A DNA stretch of 64,000 nucleotides from Flavobacterium sp. 1355 (lineage in GTDB: Bacteria; Bacteroidota; Bacteroidia; Flavobacteriales; Flavobacteriaceae): positions 248,001 through 312,000 of the forward strand of contig NZ_JAFICC010000002.1 in NCBI RefSeq assembly GCF_017833415.1, written 5' to 3'. The position numbers and the translations under genes are program-made. Under the pieces are notes generated by a model. It saw nothing but the letters and a program-made list of their open reading frames with translations. It was not told the DNA's origin and did no database searches. Positions 42,690 through 50,198 of the stretch are shown in pieces; positions within the stretch are counted from its first letter, which is position 1, and the number at the start of each line of letters is the position of its first letter.

Positions 42690-43451
42690 ATGAAAGGAAT
42701 AAAAATTGTTTTTTGGATCTTGTGGCGTATCTGGTTTTACATCTTAATGGCCATTCCGATATTGATTATGCTGCCATTTTTGCTGGCTTCTATTATAACC
42801 GAAAGTGGTTATCCGTATTTTTTTAAAATGGCCCGTATATGGGCTAAATTCATTCTTTTCGGAATGGGATTTTATTATAAAATTGAACGTGAACAAAAGC
42901 TCGAAAAACATAAAAGTTACATGATTGTTGCCAATCATACTTCGATGACAGATATTATGCTCACGCTTGCCATTATTAAAAACCCGTTTGTTTTTGTTGG
43001 CAAAAAAGAGCTTGTAAAAATTCCGTTGTTTGGTTTTTTCTATAAAAGAACCTGTATTTTGGTAGACAGAAGCTCATCAAAAAGTAAAAATGAGGTTTTT
43101 AAACGCGCACAAAGCCGTCTGAATCAAGGATTGAGTATTTGTATTTTTCCCGAAGGAGGAGTTCCGGATGATGAATCAATTTTACTTGATGAATTCAAAG
43201 ACGGTGCTTTTCGATTAGCCATAGAGCATCAGATTCCAATTGTTCCAATTGTTTATGCAGACAATAAAGAACGGTTTTCGTATACTTTTTTGAGTGGAAG
43301 CCCTGGAACAATGCGGGGAAAAATATTCAGTTTTATTGATACCAAAGGACTGACAAGTGAAAACAGAAAAGAGTTAAGAGATCAGGTCAGACAATTGATT
43401 TATAAAGGATTACTTCAATTTAAGAAAAAAGATCAAAAAGAAATAGCTTAA
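42690..43451 (+). CDS. plsC: 1-acyl-sn-glycerol-3-phosphate acyltransferase
   Basis: 253 residues. Two N-terminal hydrophobic segments (YILMAIPILIMLPFLLASII) precede the catalytic motif NHTSMTDIML (NHxxxxD), then FVGKKELVKIPLFGFFYKRT, CIFPEGGVPDDES (FPEG) and IVPIVYAD. PlsC adds the second acyl chain to lysophosphatidate in phospholipid synthesis at the inner membrane. Motif spacing is normal for the family. Divergent from trpS. Confidence 0.95.
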   Translation: MKGIKIVFWILWRIWFYILMAIPILIMLPFLLASIITESGYPYFFKMARIWAKFILFGMGFYYKIEREQKLEKHKSYMIVANHTSMTDIMLTLAIIKNPFVFVGKKELVKIPLFGFFYKRTCILVDRSSSKSKNEVFKRAQSRLNQGLSICIFPEGGVPDDESILLDEFKDGAFRLAIEHQIPIVPIVYADNKERFSYTFLSGSPGTMRGKIFSFIDTKGLTSENRKELRDQVRQLIYKGLLQFKKKDQKEIA

Positions 43452-43456
43452 ATAAT

Positions 43457-43493
43457 AAACCCGGCACAGAGTATGAATCATGCCGGGTTTTCT
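43457..43493 (+). terminator. Terminator of plsC
   Basis: AAACCCGGCA and TGCCGGGTTT arms with a 14-base loop and T-rich tail. Confidence 0.9.
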
Positions 43494-43527
43494 TTTGAAT
43501 TTAAAACCCCTTTTAATATTCAAAAAT

Positions 43528-43632
43528 TTATCGTTGAATTATTTTTTCTGAAATAAACCGCAATACTTTTTTAATTCTTTTTCTGGTTATTTTACGGTTC
43601 TTAAGGAACAGCAGCACAATTTTCTCTTTCAT
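43528..43632 (-). CDS. Possible short basic peptide, 34 residues
   Basis: MKEKIVLLFLKNRKITRKRI, then KKVLRFISEKIIQR: strongly basic with a hydrophobic pattern. It lies about 110 bases downstream of the leader/terminator element on the same strand. Length and AT-rich composition leave doubt; it may be chance. Confidence 0.3.
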   Translation of the reverse strand: MKEKIVLLFLKNRKITRKRIKKVLRFISEKIIQR

Positions 43633-43716
43633 AATTAAAAACATTTACGGTTAATAATTGAACTTTAGACAGCTTTGCAATAACGAGATAATTATTAGAT
43701 AACTAAAAACAAAAAA

Positions 43717-43910
43717 GGTTGCGTCAGAAAGATGAATTTTTTAAAAATAATAAAAACCCGCCAGTAAAAACTAACGGATCTTTATTTGAATTTAACCAAC
43801 CAAATTTACTGAAACAGTGTTAATGAGGGTATTATGGCGCATGCCCACATTTTTAGTTTCTTATTTAAGAGATAAGAATTTTTATAAAAGGTTGCGTTAT
43901 TTTTTGCTAA
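43717..43910 (-). promoter_or_regulatory. Attenuator-like leader region downstream of recA
   Basis: Minus strand, in order: AACGCAACCTTTTATA near 43888-43903, a 16-codon leader-like frame at 43792-43842 (MRHNTLINTVSVNLVG), a terminator hairpin at 43752-43780 (CCGTTAGT/ACTGGCGG, with two G-U pairs, then T5), and GACGCAACCTTTT near 43717. This order (short peptide, then terminator) is that of amino-acid-operon attenuators, but no such operon follows. Confidence 0.4.
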
Positions 43911-43972
43911 AGTTTACAAAAGGGTAAATTATGTTGATTGAAATTAAGGGATTTAAAATAAATTATAATCGC

Positions 43973-44000
43973 AAAAAAAAGTCTGCAAATTGCAGACTTT
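43973..44000 (-). terminator. Terminator of recA
   Basis: AAAGTCTGCAA and TTGCAGACTTT arms, with a minus-strand T8 run, directly after the recA stop. Confidence 0.92.
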
Positions 44001-44007
44001 AAATGTT

Positions 44008-45015
44008 TTAAGCGTTAGCTAATTCTTTTATATGAGCTTTGATCTTAATCTCTAATTCATCGGCCAATTCAGGATTGTCCTTAATTAAAGCTTTTACGGC
44101 ATCACGGCCCTGGCCTAATTTGGTATCACCATAACTAAACCATGATCCTGCTTTTTTAACGATTTCAAATTCAACAGCTAAGTCTAAAATTTCTCCAGTT
44201 TTAGAAACTCCTTCTCCATACATGATGTCAAATTCTGCTGTTTTAAACGGTGGAGCCACTTTGTTTTTAACGACTTTTACTTTCGTTCTGTTTCCAATTA
44301 CATTCTCACCATCTTTAATCTGAGAAGAACGACGGATATCTAAACGTACAGAAGCATAGAATTTTAATGCGTTACCTCCGGTAGTGGTTTCAGGATTTCC
44401 GAACATTACACCAATTTTTTCTCTCAACTGGTTGATGAAGAAAACAGTACAATTTGTTTTACTGATTGTTCCCGTTAGTTTTCTTAATGCCTGAGACATT
44501 AAACGTGCATGCAGACCCATTTTAGAATCTCCCATTTCACCTTCGATCTCACTTTTTGGTGTTAAGGCTGCAACAGAGTCAATTACAACAATATCAATTG
44601 CTCCCGAACGAATTAAATTTTCGGCAATTTCTAATGCCTGCTCACCATTATCTGGTTGAGAAATAATCAGGTTTTCGATATCTACACCTAATTTTTCTGC
44701 ATAATTTCTGTCAAATGCATGCTCTGCATCTATAAAAGCAGCAATTCCTCCGGCTTTTTGAGCTTCTGCAATTGCGTGTAATGTAAGTGTGGTCTTACCA
44801 GAAGATTCCGGACCATATATTTCAATAATTCTTCCTTTTGGGTAACCGTTTACTCCAAGAGCTAAATCAACACCCAGAGAGCCAGAAGAAATAGTTTCTA
44901 CTTCTACAATGGCTTTGTCGCCCATTTTCATTACGGTTCCTTTTCCGTAAGTTTTATCAAGTTTATCCAGCGTAAGCTGTAACGCTTTTAATTTGGCATC
45001 TTTCTCTGCACTCAT
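44008..45015 (-). CDS. recA: Recombinase RecA
   Basis: 335 residues. Walker A is [20 protein letters not shown], Walker B region [20 protein letters not shown], the L1/L2 loops include [20 protein letters not shown] and [21 protein letters not shown]-terminal [19 protein letters not shown]. Functions in homologous recombination and SOS. The short acidic C-terminal tail of many RecA proteins is largely missing. A -7 box TAGTTTTG is at 45051-45058. Confidence 0.98.
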   Translation of the reverse strand: MSAEKDAKLKALQLTLDKLDKTYGKGTVMKMGDKAIVEVETISSGSLGVDLALGVNGYPKGRIIEIYGPESSGKTTLTLHAIAEAQKAGGIAAFIDAEHAFDRNYAEKLGVDIENLIISQPDNGEQALEIAENLIRSGAIDIVVIDSVAALTPKSEIEGEMGDSKMGLHARLMSQALRKLTGTISKTNCTVFFINQLREKIGVMFGNPETTTGGNALKFYASVRLDIRRSSQIKDGENVIGNRTKVKVVKNKVAPPFKTAEFDIMYGEGVSKTGEILDLAVEFEIVKKAGSWFSYGDTKLGQGRDAVKALIKDNPELADELEIKIKAHIKELANA

Positions 45016-45050
45016 CTTTTCTTTCTTCTATTGGTTATGTTTTTTCTCTT

Positions 45051-45058
45051 CAAAACTA
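45051..45058 (-). promoter_or_regulatory. Predicted -7 box of recA
   Basis: TAGTTTTG on the minus strand, a TAnnTTTG match, 35 bases before the ATG. No LexA-type operator was recognised. Confidence 0.45.
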
Positions 45059-45172
45059 AACAGAAAAGTAACTTACTGATTTAGATTTTTATGAGGATTG
45101 TAATTTTGTAAAAATACTTCTTTTTTTTGAAGTTTGGTTGCCTCAGATTGTCTCAAATTGTCACAATTTTCA

Positions 45173-45682
45173 CTATAGAAACAAAGCCTTTAATTCTGTG
45201 GCATCTGCAGGTTTCATTTTTCCGGCAAGTACTAAACTCAACTGTTTGCGGCGCAAAGCTGCATCAAAACGCTGAATTTCTAATTCGGTTTCAGGCATTA
45301 TTGGAGGAACTTCAACCGGTCTTCCGGTATCATCAACAGCTACAAATGTGTAAATAGCTTCATTGGCTTTTGTTCTGCTTCCCGATTCACGGTCTTCTAC
45401 CCATACATCAATATAAACTTCCATTGAACTTTTGAAAGAACGCGATACTTTTGCTTCAACAGTGACAACACTTCCTAAAGAAATGGCTCTGTTAAAAGCA
45501 ACATGGTTTACAGATGCCGTAACTACAATTCTGCGCGAATGTCTGCGAGCTGCAATACTTGCTGCACGATCCATTCTGGCCAATAATTCACCGCCAAAAA
45601 GATTGTTTAATGGATTTGTTTCGCTCGGTAAAACTAAATCAGTTAGTATAGTTAAGGATTCTGAAGGATGTTTTGGATTCAT
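45173..45682 (-). CDS. Acyl-CoA thioesterase (hotdog fold, YciA-like)
   Basis: 169 residues. LPSETNPLNNLFGGELLARM contains the N-x-x-G-G active-site region; MDRAASIAARRHSRRIVVTA, SVNHVAFNRAISLGSVVTVE and VYIDVWVEDRESGSRTKANE complete the hotdog sheet. The family cleaves acyl-CoA thioesters. The C-terminal 30 residues are polar. It is the third gene of the holB-DoxX-thioesterase run, separated from DoxX by a palindromic repeat. Confidence 0.9.
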   Translation of the reverse strand: MNPKHPSESLTILTDLVLPSETNPLNNLFGGELLARMDRAASIAARRHSRRIVVTASVNHVAFNRAISLGSVVTVEAKVSRSFKSSMEVYIDVWVEDRESGSRTKANEAIYTFVAVDDTGRPVEVPPIMPETELEIQRFDAALRRKQLSLVLAGKMKPADATELKALFL

Positions 45683-45709
45683 TTTTTTTAATAATAAAAT
45701 TTATTTTTT

Positions 45710-45764
45710 GCCACAGATTTCACAGATTTTTTTCAAATCACTTTAATCCGTGAAATCTGCGGCA
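45710..45764. repeat. CCACAGATT palindromic repeat
   Basis: TGCCACAGATTTCACAGATT and AATCCGTGAAATCTGCGGCA form an imperfect hairpin, between the thioesterase and DoxX genes. The pattern is a common intergenic repeat in flavobacterial genomes from memory; only one copy is in this window. Confidence 0.65.
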
Positions 45765-45770
45765 TGTTTT

Positions 45771-46154
45771 TTAATTCAACCAGTAAACAGCCATGACAGC
45801 CGGAATAAAATAGATAACAATGGTTCTTGCGCCATCATAATCTTTAGCCAATCGTTGTCCGAAAAGCATCATTAACAAACAGATACAGGAAAAAATAGCG
45901 CCGTAAAAACCAAATTCACGACCACTGTTTGTTAGTAATTGTATTGCACCAACCACACATAAAATTCCGGAAATTAATTCTAAAATTAAAAGATGTGCTA
46001 AGGCAAGCGGGACTTGATTTTTTAATGGTGTTTTGGTAAAATGTTCTTTTAACCAATTAACATTATCTTTCCAGTAAAAAATTTTCTCATAGCCTGATTG
46101 TAAAAAAGTTAAGGCCAAAAAAATCAAAAGTAAAATTGAAGCAACATTGGTCAT
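45771..46154 (-). CDS. DoxX family membrane protein
   Basis: 127 residues, four membrane segments (ASILLLIFLALTFLQSGYEK, ALAHLLILELISGILCVVGA, FYGAIFSCICLLMMLFGQRL, IVIYFIPAVMAVYWLN). The FLQSGYEKIFYW motif and topology fit DoxX-like proteins. Function unknown; possibly redox-related. It lies 6 bases after holB and is presumably co-transcribed. Confidence 0.82.
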   Translation of the reverse strand: MTNVASILLLIFLALTFLQSGYEKIFYWKDNVNWLKEHFTKTPLKNQVPLALAHLLILELISGILCVVGAIQLLTNSGREFGFYGAIFSCICLLMMLFGQRLAKDYDGARTIVIYFIPAVMAVYWLN

Positions 46155-46160
46155 TACAAA

Positions 46161-47309
46161 TTATTTTTTATGAATTAAACGTGTGAGTTTTATAGATAAA
46201 TCGGTCAAAATTATTTTTGCATTTCCGTTTCTTTCAATATGATACATCGCATCAGAAAGCTCTTTAAAAATGTCGTGTATATTATTTCCGTTTACAAACG
46301 GTGCAAAATTTTCAAGTTTAAACTTATCAACTTTTGGTTCAATATAAATTAATTGTGGCGCCTGATAATTTAGTAAAAGGGCCTGTCTGAACATTTCGAT
46401 ACAAAACTGGATAAATTTTTTCTGGCTTTCACGACCAAGTGATGCTATTTCTTCACTCCAGGAAATTAAATCCTGAATAGCGGCAGCATTTCCTTTTGCC
46501 CTAAAAGCTGCACGGACCCAATTGACAAACCATTGCTCAAAAGGATATTCAGAGCCGTCTTCTTTTAAAATAGAAAGTGCTTTGTTAAAATTTCCCTGAG
46601 CCTGATGCGCAATTTTGAGTGCTAAATTCTGCTCGATATTTTCCTGAGAAACTAATGCCTGTGCAATTACTTTTTCTGGTAAGGCATTAAAGTGAATTAC
46701 CTGGCAACGGGAACGAATGGTCTGGATGATATCTTCTTCATTTTCAGAAATCAGAATAAAAATCGTTTTATCTGATGGCTCTTCTAACAGTTTTAATAAT
46801 TTGTTGGATGCTGCGATATTCATTTTATCGGCCATCCATATAATCATAATTTTGTAACCGCCTTCGTATGATTTTAGCGCAAGCGATTTTAAAACCTCCT
46901 GAGCATCTTCGACCCTTATTTCTCCTTGTTTGTTCTGAACGCCCAAAATTTTATACCAGTCAAATAATCCTCCATAAGGCATTTCCTGAATAAAAGTTCG
47001 CCAGTCCTGAATGAAATCTAAACTTTTTGGTTTTGTTTTTACATCTTCAGTTGTTACAGTAGGGTAAATAAAATGAAGATCGGGATGCGAAATGTTTTCA
47101 AACTTAAGATTGCAGGAATCATTTCCGTTTGAATTTTCATTACCGGTATTACTGCATAAGATGTATTGTGCATAAGCAATAGCGGTTGATAGTGTGCCAC
47201 TTCCTTCCGGCCCAATAAATAATTGCGCATGCGGAATTCTTCCGAAAGATGCACTTTTTATCAAGTGACTTTTGATGTAATCCTGACCTAAAATTTGAGA
47301 AAATTGCAT
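46161..47309 (-). CDS. holB: DNA polymerase III subunit delta'
   Basis: 382 residues. QLFIGPEGSGTLSTAIAYAQ is a degenerate Walker A without GKT, as in delta' subunits, which do not hydrolyse ATP. The SRC motif is present in IQTIRSRCQVIHFNALPE, with YKIMIIWMADKMNIAASNKL and LLEEPSDKTIFILISE before it. Delta' is part of the clamp loader. The promoter with TTTTTG and TATCTTTG ends 4 bases before the ATG. Confidence 0.93.
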   Translation of the reverse strand: MQFSQILGQDYIKSHLIKSASFGRIPHAQLFIGPEGSGTLSTAIAYAQYILCSNTGNENSNGNDSCNLKFENISHPDLHFIYPTVTTEDVKTKPKSLDFIQDWRTFIQEMPYGGLFDWYKILGVQNKQGEIRVEDAQEVLKSLALKSYEGGYKIMIIWMADKMNIAASNKLLKLLEEPSDKTIFILISENEEDIIQTIRSRCQVIHFNALPEKVIAQALVSQENIEQNLALKIAHQAQGNFNKALSILKEDGSEYPFEQWFVNWVRAAFRAKGNAAAIQDLISWSEEIASLGRESQKKFIQFCIEMFRQALLLNYQAPQLIYIEPKVDKFKLENFAPFVNGNNIHDIFKELSDAMYHIERNGNAKIILTDLSIKLTRLIHKK

Positions 47310-47313
47310 GGAG

Positions 47314-47344
47314 CAAAGATATAAGAAAATGATGTAGGCAAAAA
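47314..47344 (-). promoter_or_regulatory. Strong predicted promoter of holB, leaderless arrangement
   Basis: On the minus strand TTTTTG (47339-47344) and TATCTTTG (47314-47321) are 17 bases apart, a full match to the Bacteroidota consensus. Only CTCC separates the -7 box from the holB ATG. Confidence 0.65.
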
Positions 47345-47682
47345 TTTTCGGAATAAAGAATAATTATGAGTCCTTTTTTTGTTTTCAAAAACGGCTTTAG
47401 AGACCAAAATGTTTATTTTATTCCTGTCATCTTTTATCAACACTGAGTCCATTTGGATAGATATTAAGATTTTTTTGTTAATAGTTTTTACAAAATTATT
47501 GAAAACATGTCTTTTTTTTATATACAATAATGCGTAAAGCTATAATATAACTAGTAAGTTTCTTACAAGAAAAAATTTTAACAAAATTAACAAAAAACTC
47601 GGCAAAACGCATATTTTCTCGACCTGCGACTGTTTTTTAAGGTAATTTTAAGGTGAATTTTTCAAAAAAAAAAACATTAAAG
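47345..47682. other. Gene-free stretch between holB and the next gene
   Basis: About 340 bases, AT-rich. It contains TTATCAACA, one mismatch from the DnaA box, near 47436, and many homopolymer runs. I see no gene, hairpin or clear repeat. Confidence 0.3.
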
Positions 47683-47712
47683 TTGCGATTTAACATAATT
47701 TATATATTTTTG
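47683..47712 (+). promoter_or_regulatory. Predicted promoter of the first gene of the adhesin locus
   Basis: TTG at 47683-47685, a 19-base spacer and TATTTTTG at 47705-47712, the best full match to the Bacteroidota consensus in this window, 32 bases before the ATG. Confidence 0.68.
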
Positions 47713-47744
47713 TTTGCATCAACAACCAATTTTAAATAGAATTT

Positions 47745-48197
47745 ATGAAAGGGAAAATTATTTTTTTTAGTTTATTTTTTATCTTGACAACTGCTGCAGC
47801 TTCTGCTCAGGCCAAGAACGCTCCAAGAAGTATTATTAGTACAACTGCACTTATTCGTAAATACCACGATCAAAAAGAATTGAGCGGTATGCAAAAAGGT
47901 GAACTTTTGGAATTGTACATTGAGCGAATTAAAGTATTAGTGAAAACCCTTCCTTACATCGCTTTGGTTACTAAGCCAGGAGTTACAATGGCAGACTTAG
48001 GTATTCCGGACGATAGTGAGCACAAAAAAGTTTTAGATAATCAGGCAGTAGGTACATCTGCATTCTTGGACACTACAGTAGAGTTCCAAAGAAAAATGAT
48101 GCCTTATTCTGATAAAGGGAACTTAATCGCGGCTATTTTATTTTACGAAAGCACATTAAAATCTTTACATGAGTTCAACGATTTGAACGAAATGTAA
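47745..48197 (+). CDS. Secreted protein of unknown function upstream of the adhesin locus
   Basis: 150 residues. A signal peptide (MKGKIIFFSLFFILTTAAAS) ends at AQ. The mature part is helical with RSIISTTALIRKYHDQKELS and MQKGELLELYIERIKVLVKT. No family recognised. It has its own promoter and a terminator-like hairpin after it, so it may be separate from the sprC-type operon. Synteny with the F. johnsoniae spr region is suspected. Confidence 0.75.
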   Translation: MKGKIIFFSLFFILTTAAASAQAKNAPRSIISTTALIRKYHDQKELSGMQKGELLELYIERIKVLVKTLPYIALVTKPGVTMADLGIPDDSEHKKVLDNQAVGTSAFLDTTVEFQRKMMPYSDKGNLIAAILFYESTLKSLHEFNDLNEM

Positions 48198-48277
48198 TAA
48201 ATCAAAAAATATTTTAAAACCTTTTCAGGAAAGTTTACGTAAGTGTATTCAATCTGGGGAAAGATTAAAAATAATAA

Positions 48278-48328
48278 CTCGTTCTCGAAGGGTCTGAAAT
48301 TATCTCAGAAAATTCGAGAAGAGTTTTT
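48278..48328 (+). terminator. Terminator-like long hairpin before the beta-helix gene
   Basis: Arms CTC, TTCTCGAA and TCTGA pair with TCAGA, TTCGAGAA and GAG, separated by small internal loops, followed by T5. It may limit read-through into the operon that begins at 48386. Confidence 0.6.
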
Positions 48329-48385
48329 ATCATATTACGCATACGCATATCCCAAATTTATTTTTAACCCTAATACCACCTTATA

Positions 48386-49678
48386 ATGAAAAAAATTACT
48401 CAAATTTTTTGCATCCTTTTGACAGTTACTACTATGAGTGCTCAACAAGAGAAAGGAATTATGGGCTACAACAATTGGTTGAACAACTGGACCGAATTTA
48501 AGCCTAACAAAGTAGAGTATGGAGAAGCAAATCAAATATTAGCAGGAAATATTTCTGTTAATACTAAATTGATGAAAAGGAATGTTTATGTTTTGCAAGG
48601 AAACGTTTATGTTACAAACAATGCTGTTTTAACAATTGAACCTGGAACTTTAATTATTGGTGATTTCGAAACAAAAGGAACATTGGTAGTTACAAAAGGT
48701 GCACAAATTATTGCAGACGGTTTAGAGACTGATCCTATCGTATTTACTTCTAACCGCAGTGTGAAAAAAGCTGGAGACTGGGGAGGAATTGTAATTCTTG
48801 GTGATGCTCCAATCAATAAATTTGGAAATGTTGGTTCGTATAATTTAGATCTTGATCCTACATTAACTACTTATGGTGGTGATAATGCTGCAGGAAACTC
48901 TGGAATCTTAAGATTTGTGAGAATCGAATTTGCTGGTAAAAAAGTTAAAGGAATGGAATCATTCAACGGATTAACTATTGCTGGTGCAGGAAACAAAACA
49001 ATCCTTGAAAACGTTATGGTTAGCTACTCTGGTGGTGACTCATTTGCTTTCTATGGTGGAGACTTAAATGCTACTAAATTGGTTTCTTATAAATCAATCA
49101 ATGATGACTTTAAATTTACACAAGGTGTTCAATGTCGTTTATATAACTCATTGGCTGTAAGATCTTCTTACTTATCAAGTAACAAAGACGGATCTCGTTG
49201 TATGGAAGTAAAAACATACGAAAAGAAAAACGAAACAGACTTTACTAAAAAAACTACTTTAGTTGTTGCTTCAAACATTACTATGCTTAATGACAGTGAG
49301 AATATCAAAGCTGATATTCAGTCAGGTTTAGTAAAAGAAGCTATATATGTTGCAGAAACTGCTTCACTTGAAATGAAACGCAGCGTTATCTCCGGATTTA
49401 ATCCAGCTGTATTATTAGACAGCAAAACTGAGATCAATGATGCCAACCTTAAAAAAATCAAATTTGAAGAAATGTATTTTAACCTATGTAATGGTAACAT
49501 CTTTACAGAATACAATTCTAACAACGAAGATTTAGAGAGCTGGTATGGAAATAGCGTGTTCTTTAACGTTTACTCACAAAGTGATAACAAAGAAACATTC
49601 ATTGATATCTTCAATCCTAAAAAACCAGATTTCAGATTACAATTAGGAAAAATTACAGCATCTAGCGGAAACAGATAA
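48386..49678 (+). CDS. Secreted right-handed beta-helix protein
   Basis: 430 residues. A signal peptide (MKKITQIFCILLTVTTMSAQ) precedes repeated short strands with Gly/Asn turns (QGNVYVTNNAVLTIEPGTLI, FETKGTLVVTKGAQIIADGL), typical of parallel beta-helix proteins. A Cys pair (Q-C-R; S-R-C-M) is in the middle. No C-terminal T9SS domain is obvious. The gene precedes the sprC-like gene and probably belongs to the same locus. Function unknown. Confidence 0.75.
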   Translation: MKKITQIFCILLTVTTMSAQQEKGIMGYNNWLNNWTEFKPNKVEYGEANQILAGNISVNTKLMKRNVYVLQGNVYVTNNAVLTIEPGTLIIGDFETKGTLVVTKGAQIIADGLETDPIVFTSNRSVKKAGDWGGIVILGDAPINKFGNVGSYNLDLDPTLTTYGGDNAAGNSGILRFVRIEFAGKKVKGMESFNGLTIAGAGNKTILENVMVSYSGGDSFAFYGGDLNATKLVSYKSINDDFKFTQGVQCRLYNSLAVRSSYLSSNKDGSRCMEVKTYEKKNETDFTKKTTLVVASNITMLNDSENIKADIQSGLVKEAIYVAETASLEMKRSVISGFNPAVLLDSKTEINDANLKKIKFEEMYFNLCNGNIFTEYNSNNEDLESWYGNSVFFNVYSQSDNKETFIDIFNPKKPDFRLQLGKITASSGNR

Positions 49679-49781
49679 TAGATTTAGATTTTTATTTCAG
49701 AGCGTAAATTTTATTAATAAAGTCCCCAGACACAATTTATGTATTCGTCTTCTACCGGACTCAAATAAAGATCAAGACATA

Positions 49782-50198
49782 ATGGCCCCAACGATAAAAA
49801 AATATTTTATTAATATAATATTTTTGGTTTCGCCTGTAACGCTAAGTTTATATGCACAAAGTGCAACAGAAAATCCTGTATCTTCTGTTAATGCTACTTG
49901 TGAAACTGCGTCTACATGTAATCAAAAGAATGATATAGCTGATGAACGTATCATCAGCAAATTAGAGAATTCTAATCAGTTTATAGTAGGGCTATCCATC
50001 CCCAAGGATAGCCTTAGTATGGCAGCTGATGAGAATGATCAGACTACATCTGAATGCGAAGAAAACTCAGTATTATCAGCTTCTTACTCTGCTCTTGCAA
50101 AAGACATTATCGAGAACTATAAATACGATTTTTCAGAAACATTTATAGATATTTTGTTTTTTGAAGATATAGATTTAGCTAGAAAACGCACTATATGA
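49782..50198 (+). CDS. Small secreted protein of unknown function
   Basis: 138 residues. A hydrophobic N-terminus (KKYFINIIFLVSPVTLSLYA) is a probable signal peptide. The mature part is acidic and polar with three Cys (CETASTC; EC). No family recognised. Its stop overlaps the next ATG (ATGA), so the two are translationally coupled. Confidence 0.68.
   Translation: MAPTIKKYFINIIFLVSPVTLSLYAQSATENPVSSVNATCETASTCNQKNDIADERIISKLENSNQFIVGLSIPKDSLSMAADENDQTTSECEENSVLSASYSALAKDIIENYKYDFSETFIDILFFEDIDLARKRTI

Noticed and set aside
43800..43850. An alternative 14-codon leader frame (MWACAIIPSLTLFQ)
   Set aside because: It overlaps the 16-codon frame in another phase. The latter has the better position before the terminator.
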